From the NCBI RefSeq assembly GCF_019933235.1, contig NZ_CP082945.1:6113501-6177500 (forward strand): a stretch of DNA of 64,000 bases, written 5' to 3'. The translations under genes were made by a program, and so were the position numbers. Source of the stretch: Streptomyces angustmyceticus (lineage in GTDB: Bacteria; Actinomycetota; Actinomycetes; Streptomycetales; Streptomycetaceae). Shown here one piece after another: positions 32,930 through 40,854 of the stretch; within the stretch, counting starts at the first letter, position 1; every line of letters starts with the position of its first letter. The notes below the pieces were generated by a model that ran no database searches, was not told the DNA's origin, and worked only from the letters and a program-made list of their open reading frames with translations.

Positions 32930-34489
32930 TCAGACCGCCGCCGTGGCGGGCGACCCGAACCAGCGCCGGAGCGCGGCGTCCAGCTCGTCCGGGGTGCCCG
33001 GGCCGCCGGGGGAGTCCGCCGCCCAGGCGGTGCAGCCGTCGGGACGCACCAGCAGAGCGGCCAGTTCGGGCCGCCCCGGGCAGCGCGAGGGGAGCACCCG
33101 TATCCGGTCCTCGTATCCGGCGGCACGCCCGCGTACCCCGGCGTCCCCGGCGAGATCGAGCAACAGCCCCTGCCCGCCGTGCAGATGGTCGGCGAGCCGG
33201 GTGCCGTCGGCGAGTTCCAGGTCGGGTGCGCTGCGGCCGGTCAGCGGATGGTCGCCGGGCAGGTCGTAGCGCTGCCCGACCCCGGAGATCTTCTTGGCGA
33301 AGAAGGTGGTGGCGGCGGTCGTCCCGGTCAGTTCGGCGATCACCCCGCGCAGCGCCCTGGCGTGCGACTCCGGGCGCATCAGCGCCACTTGGGCCCGGGT
33401 CCACTCCAGCACCCAGGCGCCCAGCGGGTGCCGCTCGGCGGTGTACGTGTCGAGCAGTCCCTCGGGTGCCCAGCCGCGGACCGTGGCGGCCAGCTTCCAG
33501 CCGAGGTTCATGGCGTCGCCGAGGCCGAGGTTCAGCCCCTGGCCGCCGAACGGCGAGTGGACGTGCGCCGCGTCCCCGGCGAGCAGCACCCGCCCGGACC
33601 GGTAGTCGGGCACCTGCCGTGCGTGGTCCGTGAACCGGGTCGCCGAGAGCACCTTGTCGACGGTGACGTCCGCGACCCCCGACACCTTCCGCAGGGCGGT
33701 CTGCAACTCCTCGGCGGTGACGGGTGCTTCGCGGTCCGCGGGCGGCCCGTCGAACTCCACGGTGAGGATCCGGCCGGGCATCGGGCCGTGTGCGTACGTC
33801 CCGGTCTTTGTCCAGTTCCAGCCGGCGCCCAGGGCGTCGGCGCCGGTCAGCTCCACGAGGGCCTGGTGGCCGGTGATCTCCGGGTCCGTACCGGGGAACG
33901 GGAAGCCGGCGAGGCGGCGGACGGTGCTGCGGCCGCCGTCGCAGCCTGCCAGCCAGCCGGTGCGCAGCGACCCGTGGGAGGTGTGGACGCGCACCCCGTC
34001 CTCGTCGGCGTCGAAGCCGGTCAGGGTCACCCCGCGGCGCAGCTCGACGCCCAGTTCGGCGGCGCGGGCACCGAGCAGCCGCTCCAGGGCCTCCTGCGGT
34101 ACGAGGCCGACCTCGGAGGCGGGCCCGAGGCCCTCGAAGTCCGGGTCGGACTCGTCCAGCAGGTCGCCGCGCAGCATGATGCCCGCGAAGTGCCCGGCGA
34201 ACCTGGGAGGTTGCCGCACTCCGGTGGCGCCGGCCGCCTGGCGCTGCCGCAGGAACGCGCCGAACCTCTCGAAGGCGTCGCGCTGCGCGGCCCCCAGGGC
34301 GGGCAGCATCCCGCGCCGCTGAAAGGCCTCGGCGCTGGGGAAGTTGATCGCCCCTGCCTTGATCTTCGTATCCACTTCGGTCAGCCGCTCCAGGACGACG
34401 ACCGACACGTCCGCCAGAGCCAGTTCGCAGGCGAGCATCAGCCCCACCGGGCCGCCCCCTGCCACTACTACGTCTGCGTCATGCTTCAT
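32930..34489 (-). CDS. FAD-dependent aromatic monooxygenase (PHBH / rifampicin monooxygenase-like)
   Basis: 519 residues. FAD motif V-V-V-A-G-G-G-P-V-G-L-M-L-A near residues 7-20, the D-G motif W-L-A-G-C-D-G-G-R-S-T-V-R-R near 178, and G-R-V-L-L-A-G-D-A-A-H-V-H-S-P-F-G-G-Q-G-L-N-L-G near 290, followed by the thioredoxin-like C-terminal domain of class A flavoprotein hydroxylases. Related enzymes hydroxylate polyketides or inactivate rifamycins. The gene is divergent from a TetR regulator with an overlapping operator, the classic layout of a drug-inducible detoxifying enzyme. A TACACT -10 lies 7 nt before the ATG. Confidence 0.92.
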   Translation of the reverse strand: MKHDADVVVAGGGPVGLMLACELALADVSVVVLERLTEVDTKIKAGAINFPSAEAFQRRGMLPALGAAQRDAFERFGAFLRQRQAAGATGVRQPPRFAGHFAGIMLRGDLLDESDPDFEGLGPASEVGLVPQEALERLLGARAAELGVELRRGVTLTGFDADEDGVRVHTSHGSLRTGWLAGCDGGRSTVRRLAGFPFPGTDPEITGHQALVELTGADALGAGWNWTKTGTYAHGPMPGRILTVEFDGPPADREAPVTAEELQTALRKVSGVADVTVDKVLSATRFTDHARQVPDYRSGRVLLAGDAAHVHSPFGGQGLNLGLGDAMNLGWKLAATVRGWAPEGLLDTYTAERHPLGAWVLEWTRAQVALMRPESHARALRGVIAELTGTTAATTFFAKKISGVGQRYDLPGDHPLTGRSAPDLELADGTRLADHLHGGQGLLLDLAGDAGVRGRAAGYEDRIRVLPSRCPGRPELAALLVRPDGCTAWAADSPGGPGTPDELDAALRRWFGSPATAAV

Positions 34490-34496
34490 GAGTGGA

Positions 34497-34502
34497 AGTG
34501 TA
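34497..34502 (-). promoter_or_regulatory. -10 hexamer of the FAD monooxygenase gene (leaderless)
   Basis: TACACT on the minus strand, 7 nt before the ATG at 34489; it shares bases with the palindrome at 34501-34509. Confidence 0.55.
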
Positions 34503-34509
34503 GTCACTA
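34501..34509. promoter_or_regulatory. Putative TetR operator
   Basis: TAGT-C-ACTA is a perfect 4+4 palindrome in a locally AT-rich 30-bp gap. It overlaps the monooxygenase -10 and lies about 28 bp upstream of the TetR -10, so binding could repress both genes. Confidence 0.5.
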
Positions 34510-34536
34510 TAAATTTGTTCCGGCTAAAGCCAGGGC

Positions 34537-34542
34537 TACCAT
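34537..34542 (+). promoter_or_regulatory. -10 hexamer of the tetR gene (leaderless)
   Basis: TACCAT, 7 nt before the ATG at 34550; no ribosome-binding site. Confidence 0.5.
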
Positions 34543-34549
34543 TTCGGCC

Positions 34550-35320
34550 ATGGCGGAGGGCGTGACGGACGGTGCGAGGAACGGCGTGGACGACGGCGGG
34601 ACGGAGGGCGAGCGGCGCGGCGGGGGCACGGCGGCGGACGACGGGACGGACGGCCCGTGGAAGGAGACCGGTTTCACCGAGGACGAGGGGCGGCTGACGC
34701 TGCGCGAGCGCAAGAAGCTGCGCACCCGGCAGCGGATCTCCGGCGAGGCCACGCTGCTGTTCATCCGCCGCGGCTTCGACCACGTCACCGTCGCCGAGGT
34801 GGCCCGCGCCGCCGAGGTGTCCACGATGACGGTCTTCAACTACTTCCCGCGCAAGGAGGACCTCTTCCTCGACCGGATCCCCGAGGCGGGGGAGCGGATC
34901 ACCCGCGCCGTCCGGGAGCGCGGCGCGGACGAGACGCCGCTCGCCGCGCTGCGCCGGCTCACCCTCGGTCTGCTCGCCGAGCGGCATCCGCTGGCCGGGG
35001 TGGGGGAGGGGTTCGAGCACTTCTGGCGCACGGTGCTGGACTCGCCGGCGCTGCGTGCGCGGGCTCGCGAGGCGGTCGAGGAACTGGAGCAGACCCTCGC
35101 CGCGCTGCTGTCGGAGGCGGCGGGCGGCGACCCGGAGCGCCCCGGCCGTACGGACCGGCTGGCCGCGGCACTGATCATCGCGGGGATCCGGGCGGCCTTC
35201 GTCGAAGCGGTGACCCGGCAGCTCGGGGGTGACCCGGTGGCGGCGGTGGCCGTTGAACAGGCGGAGGTGCTGCGGCGCACGTTCGATGCGCTGGAGCGGG
35301 CACTGGCCCGCGACGTCTGA
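34550..35320 (+). CDS. TetR-family transcriptional regulator
   Basis: 256 residues. About 45 Asp/Gly-rich residues precede the DNA-binding domain R-T-R-Q-R-I-S-G-E-A-T-L-L-F-I-R-R-G-F, V-T-V-A-E-V-A-R-A-A-E-V-S and T-V-F-N-Y-F-P-R-K-E-D-L-F. The effector domain is all-helical. Divergent from the FAD monooxygenase, which it probably represses until the monooxygenase's substrate binds. ATG 34550 is chosen on the leaderless -10; an internal start near residue 45 would also give a complete regulator. Confidence 0.9.
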   Translation: MAEGVTDGARNGVDDGGTEGERRGGGTAADDGTDGPWKETGFTEDEGRLTLRERKKLRTRQRISGEATLLFIRRGFDHVTVAEVARAAEVSTMTVFNYFPRKEDLFLDRIPEAGERITRAVRERGADETPLAALRRLTLGLLAERHPLAGVGEGFEHFWRTVLDSPALRARAREAVEELEQTLAALLSEAAGGDPERPGRTDRLAAALIIAGIRAAFVEAVTRQLGGDPVAAVAVEQAEVLRRTFDALERALARDV

Positions 35321-35426
35321 CGGGAGCATTTCCGCAGCGCACGGGCGTGCGGCGGGGCGGGAAGATTGTGGCTCCGCCACACGTTCGGGTGAAGAGGACT
35401 TGCGAGCCCGCTAAATCGAATGCGCG

Positions 35427-35435
35427 TGCTATAAG
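35427..35435 (+). promoter_or_regulatory. Extended -10 promoter upstream of uvrA
   Basis: TGCTATAAG combines the extended TG dinucleotide with a TATAAG hexamer, within a locally AT-richer patch; no good -35 at 17 bp. Start of transcription near 35442 would give a leader of about 140 nt. No damage-type box is visible. Confidence 0.5.
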
Positions 35436-35584
35436 CTCGTGTGTGGCATCGCAAAGACAGTGCCGCGGCGGGCCCCATACCCTGGGGCGGGGGCTCCGCT
35501 CCGCTCCGTCGCCTCTGCTCACCCACCGCGCGGCGGACGCAGAGCCGCGGCCCTCCGCCCCCTCCAAGAAAGGTGCCGACCGGC

Positions 35585-38551
35585 GTGGCCGACCGTCTCA
35601 TCGTCCGTGGCGCTCGCGAGCACAACCTCAAGAACGTCTCGCTCGACCTCCCCCGCGACTCCCTCATCGTCTTCACGGGGCTCTCCGGGTCGGGCAAGTC
35701 CTCGCTCGCCTTCGACACGATCTTCGCCGAGGGGCAGCGGCGCTATGTCGAGTCGCTCTCCTCCTATGCCCGGCAGTTCCTCGGGCAGATGGACAAGCCC
35801 GATGTGGACTTCATCGAGGGCCTGTCCCCCGCGGTATCCATCGACCAGAAGTCGACGTCGCGCAACCCGCGCTCGACGGTCGGCACGATCACCGAGGTCT
35901 ACGACTACCTCCGCCTGCTCTTCGCCCGTATCGGCAAGCCGCACTGTCCCGAGTGCGGGCGGCCGATCGCCCGGCAGTCGCCGCAGGCCATCGTCGACAA
36001 GGTGCTCGAACTCCCCGAGGGCAGCCGCTTCCAGGTGCTCTCGCCGCTGGTGCGCGAGCGCAAGGGCGAGTTCGTCGATCTCTTCTCCGACCTCCAGACC
36101 AAGGGCTACAGCCGGGCCCGCGTCGACGGGGAGACCATCCAGCTCTCCGAGCCGCCGAAGCTGAAGAAGCAGGAGAAGCACACCATCGAGGTGGTCGTCG
36201 ACCGCCTCACGGTCAAGGAGTCCGCCAAGCGGCGGCTGACCGACTCCGTCGAGACCGCCCTCGGGCTCTCCGGCGGCATGGTGATCCTCGACTTCGTCGA
36301 TTTGGACGCCGACGACCCGCAGCGCGAGCGGATGTACTCGGAGCATCTGTACTGCGCCTACGACGACCTCTCCTTCGAGGAGCTGGAGCCCCGCTCCTTC
36401 TCCTTCAACTCCCCCTTCGGCGCCTGCCCCGACTGCACCGGCATCGGCACGCGCATGGAGGTCGACCCCGAGCTGATCATCCCCGACGAGGACCGCTCCC
36501 TTGACGAGGGCGCCATCCACCCCTGGTCGCACGGCCACACCAAGGAGTACTTCGGCCGCCTGGTCGGTGCGCTGGCGGACGCCCTCGGGTTCCGTACGGA
36601 CATCCCCTGGGCCGGGCTGCCCAGCCGCGCCAAGAAGGCCCTGCTGAACGGCCACAAGACCCAGATCGAGGTGCGCTACCGCAACCGGTACGGCCGCCAG
36701 CGCGCCTACACCACCCCCTTCGAGGGCGCCGTCCCGTTCGTCAAGCGGCGGCACTCCGAGGCGGAGAGCGACAGCAGTCGGGAGCGCTTCGAGGGCTATA
36801 TGCGCGAGGTGCCCTGCCCGACCTGTGAGGGCACCCGGCTGAAGCCGATCGTGCTCGCCGTCACGGTCCAGGAGCGGTCGATCGCCGAGGTCGCGGCCAT
36901 GTCGATCAGCGACTGCGCCGACTTCCTGCGGGAGATGAAGCTCACCGCCCGCGAGAAGAAGATCGCCGAGCGGGTCCTCAAGGAGGTCAACGAGCGGCTG
37001 AAGTTCCTGGTCGACGTCGGCCTGGACTACCTCTCGCTGAACCGCGCGGCCGGCACCCTCTCCGGCGGCGAGGCCCAGCGCATCCGCCTCGCCACCCAGA
37101 TCGGCTCCGGTCTGGTGGGCGTGCTCTACGTCCTCGACGAGCCGTCGATCGGTCTGCACCAGCGCGACAACCACCGCCTGATCGAGACCCTGGTGCGGCT
37201 GCGCGACATGGGCAACACCCTGATCGTCGTCGAGCACGACGAGGACACCATCAAGGTCGCGGACTGGGTGGTGGACATCGGCCCCGGCGCGGGCGAGCAC
37301 GGCGGCAAGGTCGTGCACAGCGGCCCGATGAAGCAGCTGCTGGCCACCAAGGAGTCGATCACCGGCCAGTACCTCTCCGGCAAGAAGACCATCGCGACCC
37401 CCGACGTCCGGCGGCCCGCCGACCCGTCGCGGCAGCTGACGGTCCACGGCGCGAAGGAGAACAACCTCCGCGACATCGACGTCTCCTTCCCCCTCGGGGT
37501 GTTCACCGCCGTCACCGGCGTCTCCGGATCCGGCAAGTCGACGCTGGTCAACGACATCCTCTACACCCACCTGGCGCGCGAGCTGAACGGTGCCAAGTCG
37601 GTGCCGGGCCGGCACACCCGGGTGGCCGGCGACGACCTGGTGGACAAGGTCGTACACGTCGACCAGTCGCCGATCGGCCGCACCCCGCGCTCCAACCCGG
37701 CCACCTACACCGGCGTCTTCGACCACGTCCGCAAGCTCTTCGCGGAGACGATGGAGGCCAAGGTCCGCGGCTACCTGCCGGGGCGCTTCTCCTTCAACGT
37801 CAAGGGCGGCCGCTGCGAGAACTGCTCCGGCGACGGCACGATCAAGATCGAGATGAACTTCCTGCCGGACGTGTACGTGCCGTGCGAGGTCTGCCACGGC
37901 GCGCGCTACAACCGGGAGACGCTGGAGGTCCACTACAAGGGCAAGTCCATCGCCGAGGTGCTGGACATGCCCATCGAGGAGGCGCTGAGCTTCTTCGAGG
38001 CGGTGCCCACCATCGCCCGGCACCTCAAGACGCTCAACGAGGTCGGCCTCGGCTATGTCCGGCTCGGCCAGTCCGCGCCGACGCTCTCCGGTGGTGAGGC
38101 GCAGCGCGTCAAGCTGGCCAGCGAGCTCCAGAAGCGCTCGACGGGCAGCACCGTCTACGTCCTCGACGAGCCGACCACCGGTCTGCACTTCGACGACATC
38201 AGCAAGCTGATCAATGTGCTGTCCGGCCTGGTGGACAAGGGCAACACGGTGATCGTCATCGAGCACAACCTCGATGTGATCAAGACGGCGGACTGGGTCG
38301 TCGACATGGGCCCCGAAGGCGGCAACGGCGGCGGCCTGGTCGTCGCCGAGGGCACCCCCGAGGGTGTCGCGTCGATCCCGGCCAGCCACACCGGCAAGTT
38401 CCTGCGGGAGATCCTCGGCGACCGCGTCAGCGACGCCGCGCCGGTGGGGGCCACCCCGAAGAAGCCGGCGGCCAAGAAGGCCGCGGCAAAGAAGACGGCC
38501 GCGAAGAAGACCGCGGCCAAGAAGACGACGGCGCGGGCCCGCAAGGCCTGA
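35585..38551 (+). CDS. uvrA: Excinuclease ABC subunit A
   Basis: 988 residues. UvrA is the ABC-ATPase dimer that finds bulky lesions and loads UvrB. First Walker A G-L-S-G-S-G-K-S-S near residue 32, first signature L-S-G-G-E-A-Q-R-I near 490, second Walker A G-V-S-G-S-G-K-S-T near 645, second L-S-G-G-E-A-Q-R-V near 840, and zinc modules C-P-E-C-G and C-P-D-C, C-P-T-C, C-E-N-C, C-E-V-C. GTG 35585 is chosen because conserved A-D-R-L-I-V-R-G-A-R-E-H-N starts at residue 2; GTG 35573 is in frame. The last 30 residues are a Lys/Ala repeat tail, K-K-x-A-A-K-K, like histone-H1-type DNA-binding tails. Confidence 0.98.
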   Translation: MADRLIVRGAREHNLKNVSLDLPRDSLIVFTGLSGSGKSSLAFDTIFAEGQRRYVESLSSYARQFLGQMDKPDVDFIEGLSPAVSIDQKSTSRNPRSTVGTITEVYDYLRLLFARIGKPHCPECGRPIARQSPQAIVDKVLELPEGSRFQVLSPLVRERKGEFVDLFSDLQTKGYSRARVDGETIQLSEPPKLKKQEKHTIEVVVDRLTVKESAKRRLTDSVETALGLSGGMVILDFVDLDADDPQRERMYSEHLYCAYDDLSFEELEPRSFSFNSPFGACPDCTGIGTRMEVDPELIIPDEDRSLDEGAIHPWSHGHTKEYFGRLVGALADALGFRTDIPWAGLPSRAKKALLNGHKTQIEVRYRNRYGRQRAYTTPFEGAVPFVKRRHSEAESDSSRERFEGYMREVPCPTCEGTRLKPIVLAVTVQERSIAEVAAMSISDCADFLREMKLTAREKKIAERVLKEVNERLKFLVDVGLDYLSLNRAAGTLSGGEAQRIRLATQIGSGLVGVLYVLDEPSIGLHQRDNHRLIETLVRLRDMGNTLIVVEHDEDTIKVADWVVDIGPGAGEHGGKVVHSGPMKQLLATKESITGQYLSGKKTIATPDVRRPADPSRQLTVHGAKENNLRDIDVSFPLGVFTAVTGVSGSGKSTLVNDILYTHLARELNGAKSVPGRHTRVAGDDLVDKVVHVDQSPIGRTPRSNPATYTGVFDHVRKLFAETMEAKVRGYLPGRFSFNVKGGRCENCSGDGTIKIEMNFLPDVYVPCEVCHGARYNRETLEVHYKGKSIAEVLDMPIEEALSFFEAVPTIARHLKTLNEVGLGYVRLGQSAPTLSGGEAQRVKLASELQKRSTGSTVYVLDEPTTGLHFDDISKLINVLSGLVDKGNTVIVIEHNLDVIKTADWVVDMGPEGGNGGGLVVAEGTPEGVASIPASHTGKFLREILGDRVSDAAPVGATPKKPAAKKAAAKKTAAKKTAAKKTTARARKA

Positions 38552-38574
38552 TACCGCCGGACGGCACCGGCCGG

Positions 38575-38611
38575 GCCGTCACCGCTCTCCAGACGAGGGA
38601 GCGGTGGCGGC
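38575..38611. terminator. Convergent terminator between uvrA and the PfkB kinase
   Basis: 13-bp stem (38575-38587 with 38599-38611, one G-T pair), loop of 11 nt, in the 84-bp convergent gap. Confidence 0.75.
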
Positions 38612-38635
38612 CCGTTTCGCCGCCGCCACCGCCGC

Positions 38636-39631
38636 CTACGCCGCCAACTCCGTGGCGAACGGCGGTTCCGCGCCCGCGCGGGAGCAGGTGACGGCGGCCG
38701 CGCGGGCGGCGAAACGCAGGATGTCGCGCCAGTCGTCGTCGCCGAGAGCGGCCACGGCGGGGTACGAGAGGGCGCCGTGGACGTCCAGACGGTGCAGCAG
38801 CGCGGCGTTGACGGTGTCGCCGGCCCCGATGGTGTCGACGACGGTGACCCGCTCACCGGGGACCGTCACCTCCCCGCCGCCCCGTGTCAGCACCGTCAGT
38901 CCGTCGCCCCCGCGGGTGAGGACGATCGCCGCGGGCCCGGCGGCCAGCCAGCCCTTCGCCGCCGCCGTGACCGCCTCCCAGGTGCCGCCGGCCGCGGCGC
39001 CGGGCCCGGCCAGCCACAGGGCGTCCTCCTCCGACAGCTTCAGCAGGGCGACGTCGGGGAGCCAGGAACGGAAGCGGGCCCGGTAGGCGTCCGGGTCCGG
39101 GATCAGACCGGGCCGGATGTTCGGGTCGAGGGCGGTGAAGACACCGCGCCGGGCCTCGCGGCGCAGCAGGGACTCGTACGCGCTCGCGCCCGGCTCCAGG
39201 ACGAGCGAGCAGGTGCCCAGGGAGAGCGCGCGGGCCGCGGCGGGCAGCGCCGGCGGCAGGGTGAAGAGCCGGTCGGCGGTGCCGTCCGCGTAGAAGCCGT
39301 AGCCCGCCGAGCCGTCCGCGCTGATGTCCGCCACGGCGAGGGTGGTCGGCTCGCCGCCGCGCTGCACCAAGGACGTGTCGACACCGCCGCCGCGCAGCCC
39401 CTGGAGCAGCGCCTCGCCGAAGCTGTCGGTCGAGATCCGGGAACAGAACGCGGCGGGCGAGCCCAGCCGCCCCAGCGCGACCGCGGTGTTGTACGGGCCG
39501 CCGCCGCGCCGCGGCAGCAGCGCCGGCAACCTGCCGTCCGCGGTGGCGGCGCCGGTGCCCCCGTCGGAGGGGGAGGTGTCCTGCGGGCTGGGGACGAGGT
39601 CGATCAGTGCCTCGCCTGCGACGACGATCAC
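38636..39631 (-). CDS. PfkB-family carbohydrate kinase
   Basis: 331 residues: V-V-A-G-E-A-L-I-D-L-V-P start, G-G-G-P-Y-N-T-A-V-A-L-G-R-L-G near 46 (the ribokinase G-G-x-x-x-N sugar site), and V-D-T-I-G-A-G-D-T-V-N-A-A-L-L near 265, the anion hole and catalytic Asp of the PfkB family. Likely a fructokinase-type enzyme. The GTG start overlaps the stop of the LacI gene (GTGA), so it is co-translated with its regulator. Together with the divergent dehydrogenase and sugar porter this suggests uptake of a sugar alcohol, oxidation to a ketose, then phosphorylation. Confidence 0.9.
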   Translation of the reverse strand: MIVVAGEALIDLVPSPQDTSPSDGGTGAATADGRLPALLPRRGGGPYNTAVALGRLGSPAAFCSRISTDSFGEALLQGLRGGGVDTSLVQRGGEPTTLAVADISADGSAGYGFYADGTADRLFTLPPALPAAARALSLGTCSLVLEPGASAYESLLRREARRGVFTALDPNIRPGLIPDPDAYRARFRSWLPDVALLKLSEEDALWLAGPGAAAGGTWEAVTAAAKGWLAAGPAAIVLTRGGDGLTVLTRGGGEVTVPGERVTVVDTIGAGDTVNAALLHRLDVHGALSYPAVAALGDDDWRDILRFAARAAAVTCSRAGAEPPFATELAA

Positions 39632-40674
39632 GGGGCGGGGTTCCTTTCCTGGGCGGCCGAGGGCGTGGCCGGGGCGGGTTCGGCGCAGCCGCACGACGTA
39701 CGGTGCACGAAGGTGCAGGGGAGACGGACGGTGCGCGGGGGCCGGTCCGGCTCCGCCAGGCGCTCCAGCAGCAGCCGGACCGCCGCCGCCCCGATGTCCT
39801 TGCTGGGCTGGGCGATCGCGGTCAGCCGCGGGGTGAACAGATCGGCCCACGAGAAGTCGTCGAAACAGGCCAGCGCGATGTCGCGGGGCACCTCCAGGCC
39901 GAGGTCGCGCAGTGCCCGGAGGGTGCCGATGGTCATCGCGTTGTTGGCGGTGATGAGCGCGGTGGGCGGCTTCGGGGCGGCCAGCAGCCGGCGGGTGGCG
40001 TCCTCGGCGCCGGCCGCCTCGGAGTTGCCGCCGGCGAGGAGTCCGGGCGCGAAGGGCAGGCCGGCGGCGCGCAGCCCCTCGCGGTAGCCCTGGACCCGCT
40101 CGGTGGTCGTGCTCAGGCCGGGCAGACCGGCCACCAGACCGATCCGGGTGTGCCCCGACTCGGCCAGATGCCCGACCAGTTGGCGCACCGGGCCGGCGTT
40201 CTCGGCGCACACCTGGTCGTGGTCGTCGCCGACCAGCCGGTCCAGGAAGACGGTGGGCACCTCGCGGCGGGTCAGGTACTCCACCAGCCCGGCGGGCTCC
40301 GCGGAGGGCGCCACGATCATGCCGTCCACGCGGCGCTCGTGCAGCAGCTGGACGACCTTGCGCTCGTGCCGCGGGTCGTCGTGCGGATCGGTGATCAGCA
40401 GGCTGTAGCCGGCCTCCAGGGCGCCGGCCTCGACGCCCTGGAGGATCTCGGTGAAGTACGGGTTGCTGATCGCGGAGACCGCCAGGCCGATCGAGCGGGT
40501 GCGGGAGGTGACCAGGGAGCGGGCCAGGGTGTTGTGGGTGTAGCCGAGTTCCTCGATGGCGCCGAGGACCGCGGCGCGGGTGTCGGGGCGGACCGGACGG
40601 GTGTCGTTCAGCACATGCGACACCGTGGCGACGGAGACTCCCGCGCGCCGTGCCACATCCGTCATCGTCGTCAT
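39628..40674 (-). CDS. LacI-family transcriptional repressor
   Basis: 348 residues from ATG 40674 (GGAGG 9 nt upstream). Helix-turn-helix M-T-D-V-A-R-R-A-G-V-S-V-A-T-V-S-H-V-L-N at residues 4-23 and the hinge L-A-R-S-L-V-T-S-R-T, then a periplasmic-binding-type sensor with G-L-A-V-S-A-I-S-N-P-Y-F near 60, T-A-L-I-T-A-N-N-A-M-T near 232 and C-F-D-D-F-S-W. It surely acts on the double operator in the adjacent divergent promoter region and so controls itself, the kinase, the dehydrogenase and the transporter. Confidence 0.93.
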   Translation of the reverse strand: MTTMTDVARRAGVSVATVSHVLNDTRPVRPDTRAAVLGAIEELGYTHNTLARSLVTSRTRSIGLAVSAISNPYFTEILQGVEAGALEAGYSLLITDPHDDPRHERKVVQLLHERRVDGMIVAPSAEPAGLVEYLTRREVPTVFLDRLVGDDHDQVCAENAGPVRQLVGHLAESGHTRIGLVAGLPGLSTTTERVQGYREGLRAAGLPFAPGLLAGGNSEAAGAEDATRRLLAAPKPPTALITANNAMTIGTLRALRDLGLEVPRDIALACFDDFSWADLFTPRLTAIAQPSKDIGAAAVRLLLERLAEPDRPPRTVRLPCTFVHRTSCGCAEPAPATPSAAQERNPAP

Positions 40675-40750
40675 CCGGTTCTTCCTCCCCGAGCGTGCGG
40701 CACCCCGTCGGTGCCGCGGCCTCCCACGGCCGCGTCCCGCGAAGTCCACC

Positions 40751-40780
40751 ACACTACGAGCACCCGCCCCGAATCGTAAA
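40751..40780 (-). promoter_or_regulatory. lacI-kinase promoter
   Basis: On the minus strand TTTACG (40780-40775), 18 bp, TAGTGT (40756-40751). The -35 lies inside the operator's outer arm. Confidence 0.6.
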
Positions 40781-40800
40781 CGCTTGCGTAAGCGTTTACG
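40775..40800. promoter_or_regulatory. Double LacI-type operator
   Basis: CGTAAACGCTT and AAGCGTTTACG are perfect 11-bp inverted arms around GCGT. Each arm contains an AAACGCTT/AAGCGTTT word, itself a LacI-family core, so this may be two adjacent sites. Confidence 0.8.
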
Positions 40801-40813
40801 CCCAAGCTACCTT
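40784..40813 (+). promoter_or_regulatory. Polyol dehydrogenase-transporter promoter
   Basis: TTGCGT (40784-40789), 18 bp, TACCTT (40808-40813). The operator covers the -35 and spacer. Confidence 0.6.
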
Positions 40814-40854
40814 CCCGGCATCGCAATCCCGCACGACGTCGTGAGGAGGCGCCG

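Noticed and set aside
35418..35431. Possible LexA/SOS box upstream of uvrA (CGAATGCGCGTGCT)
   Set aside because: Matches the actinobacterial CGAAC-N4-GTTCG consensus at too few positions, and its second half is wrong.
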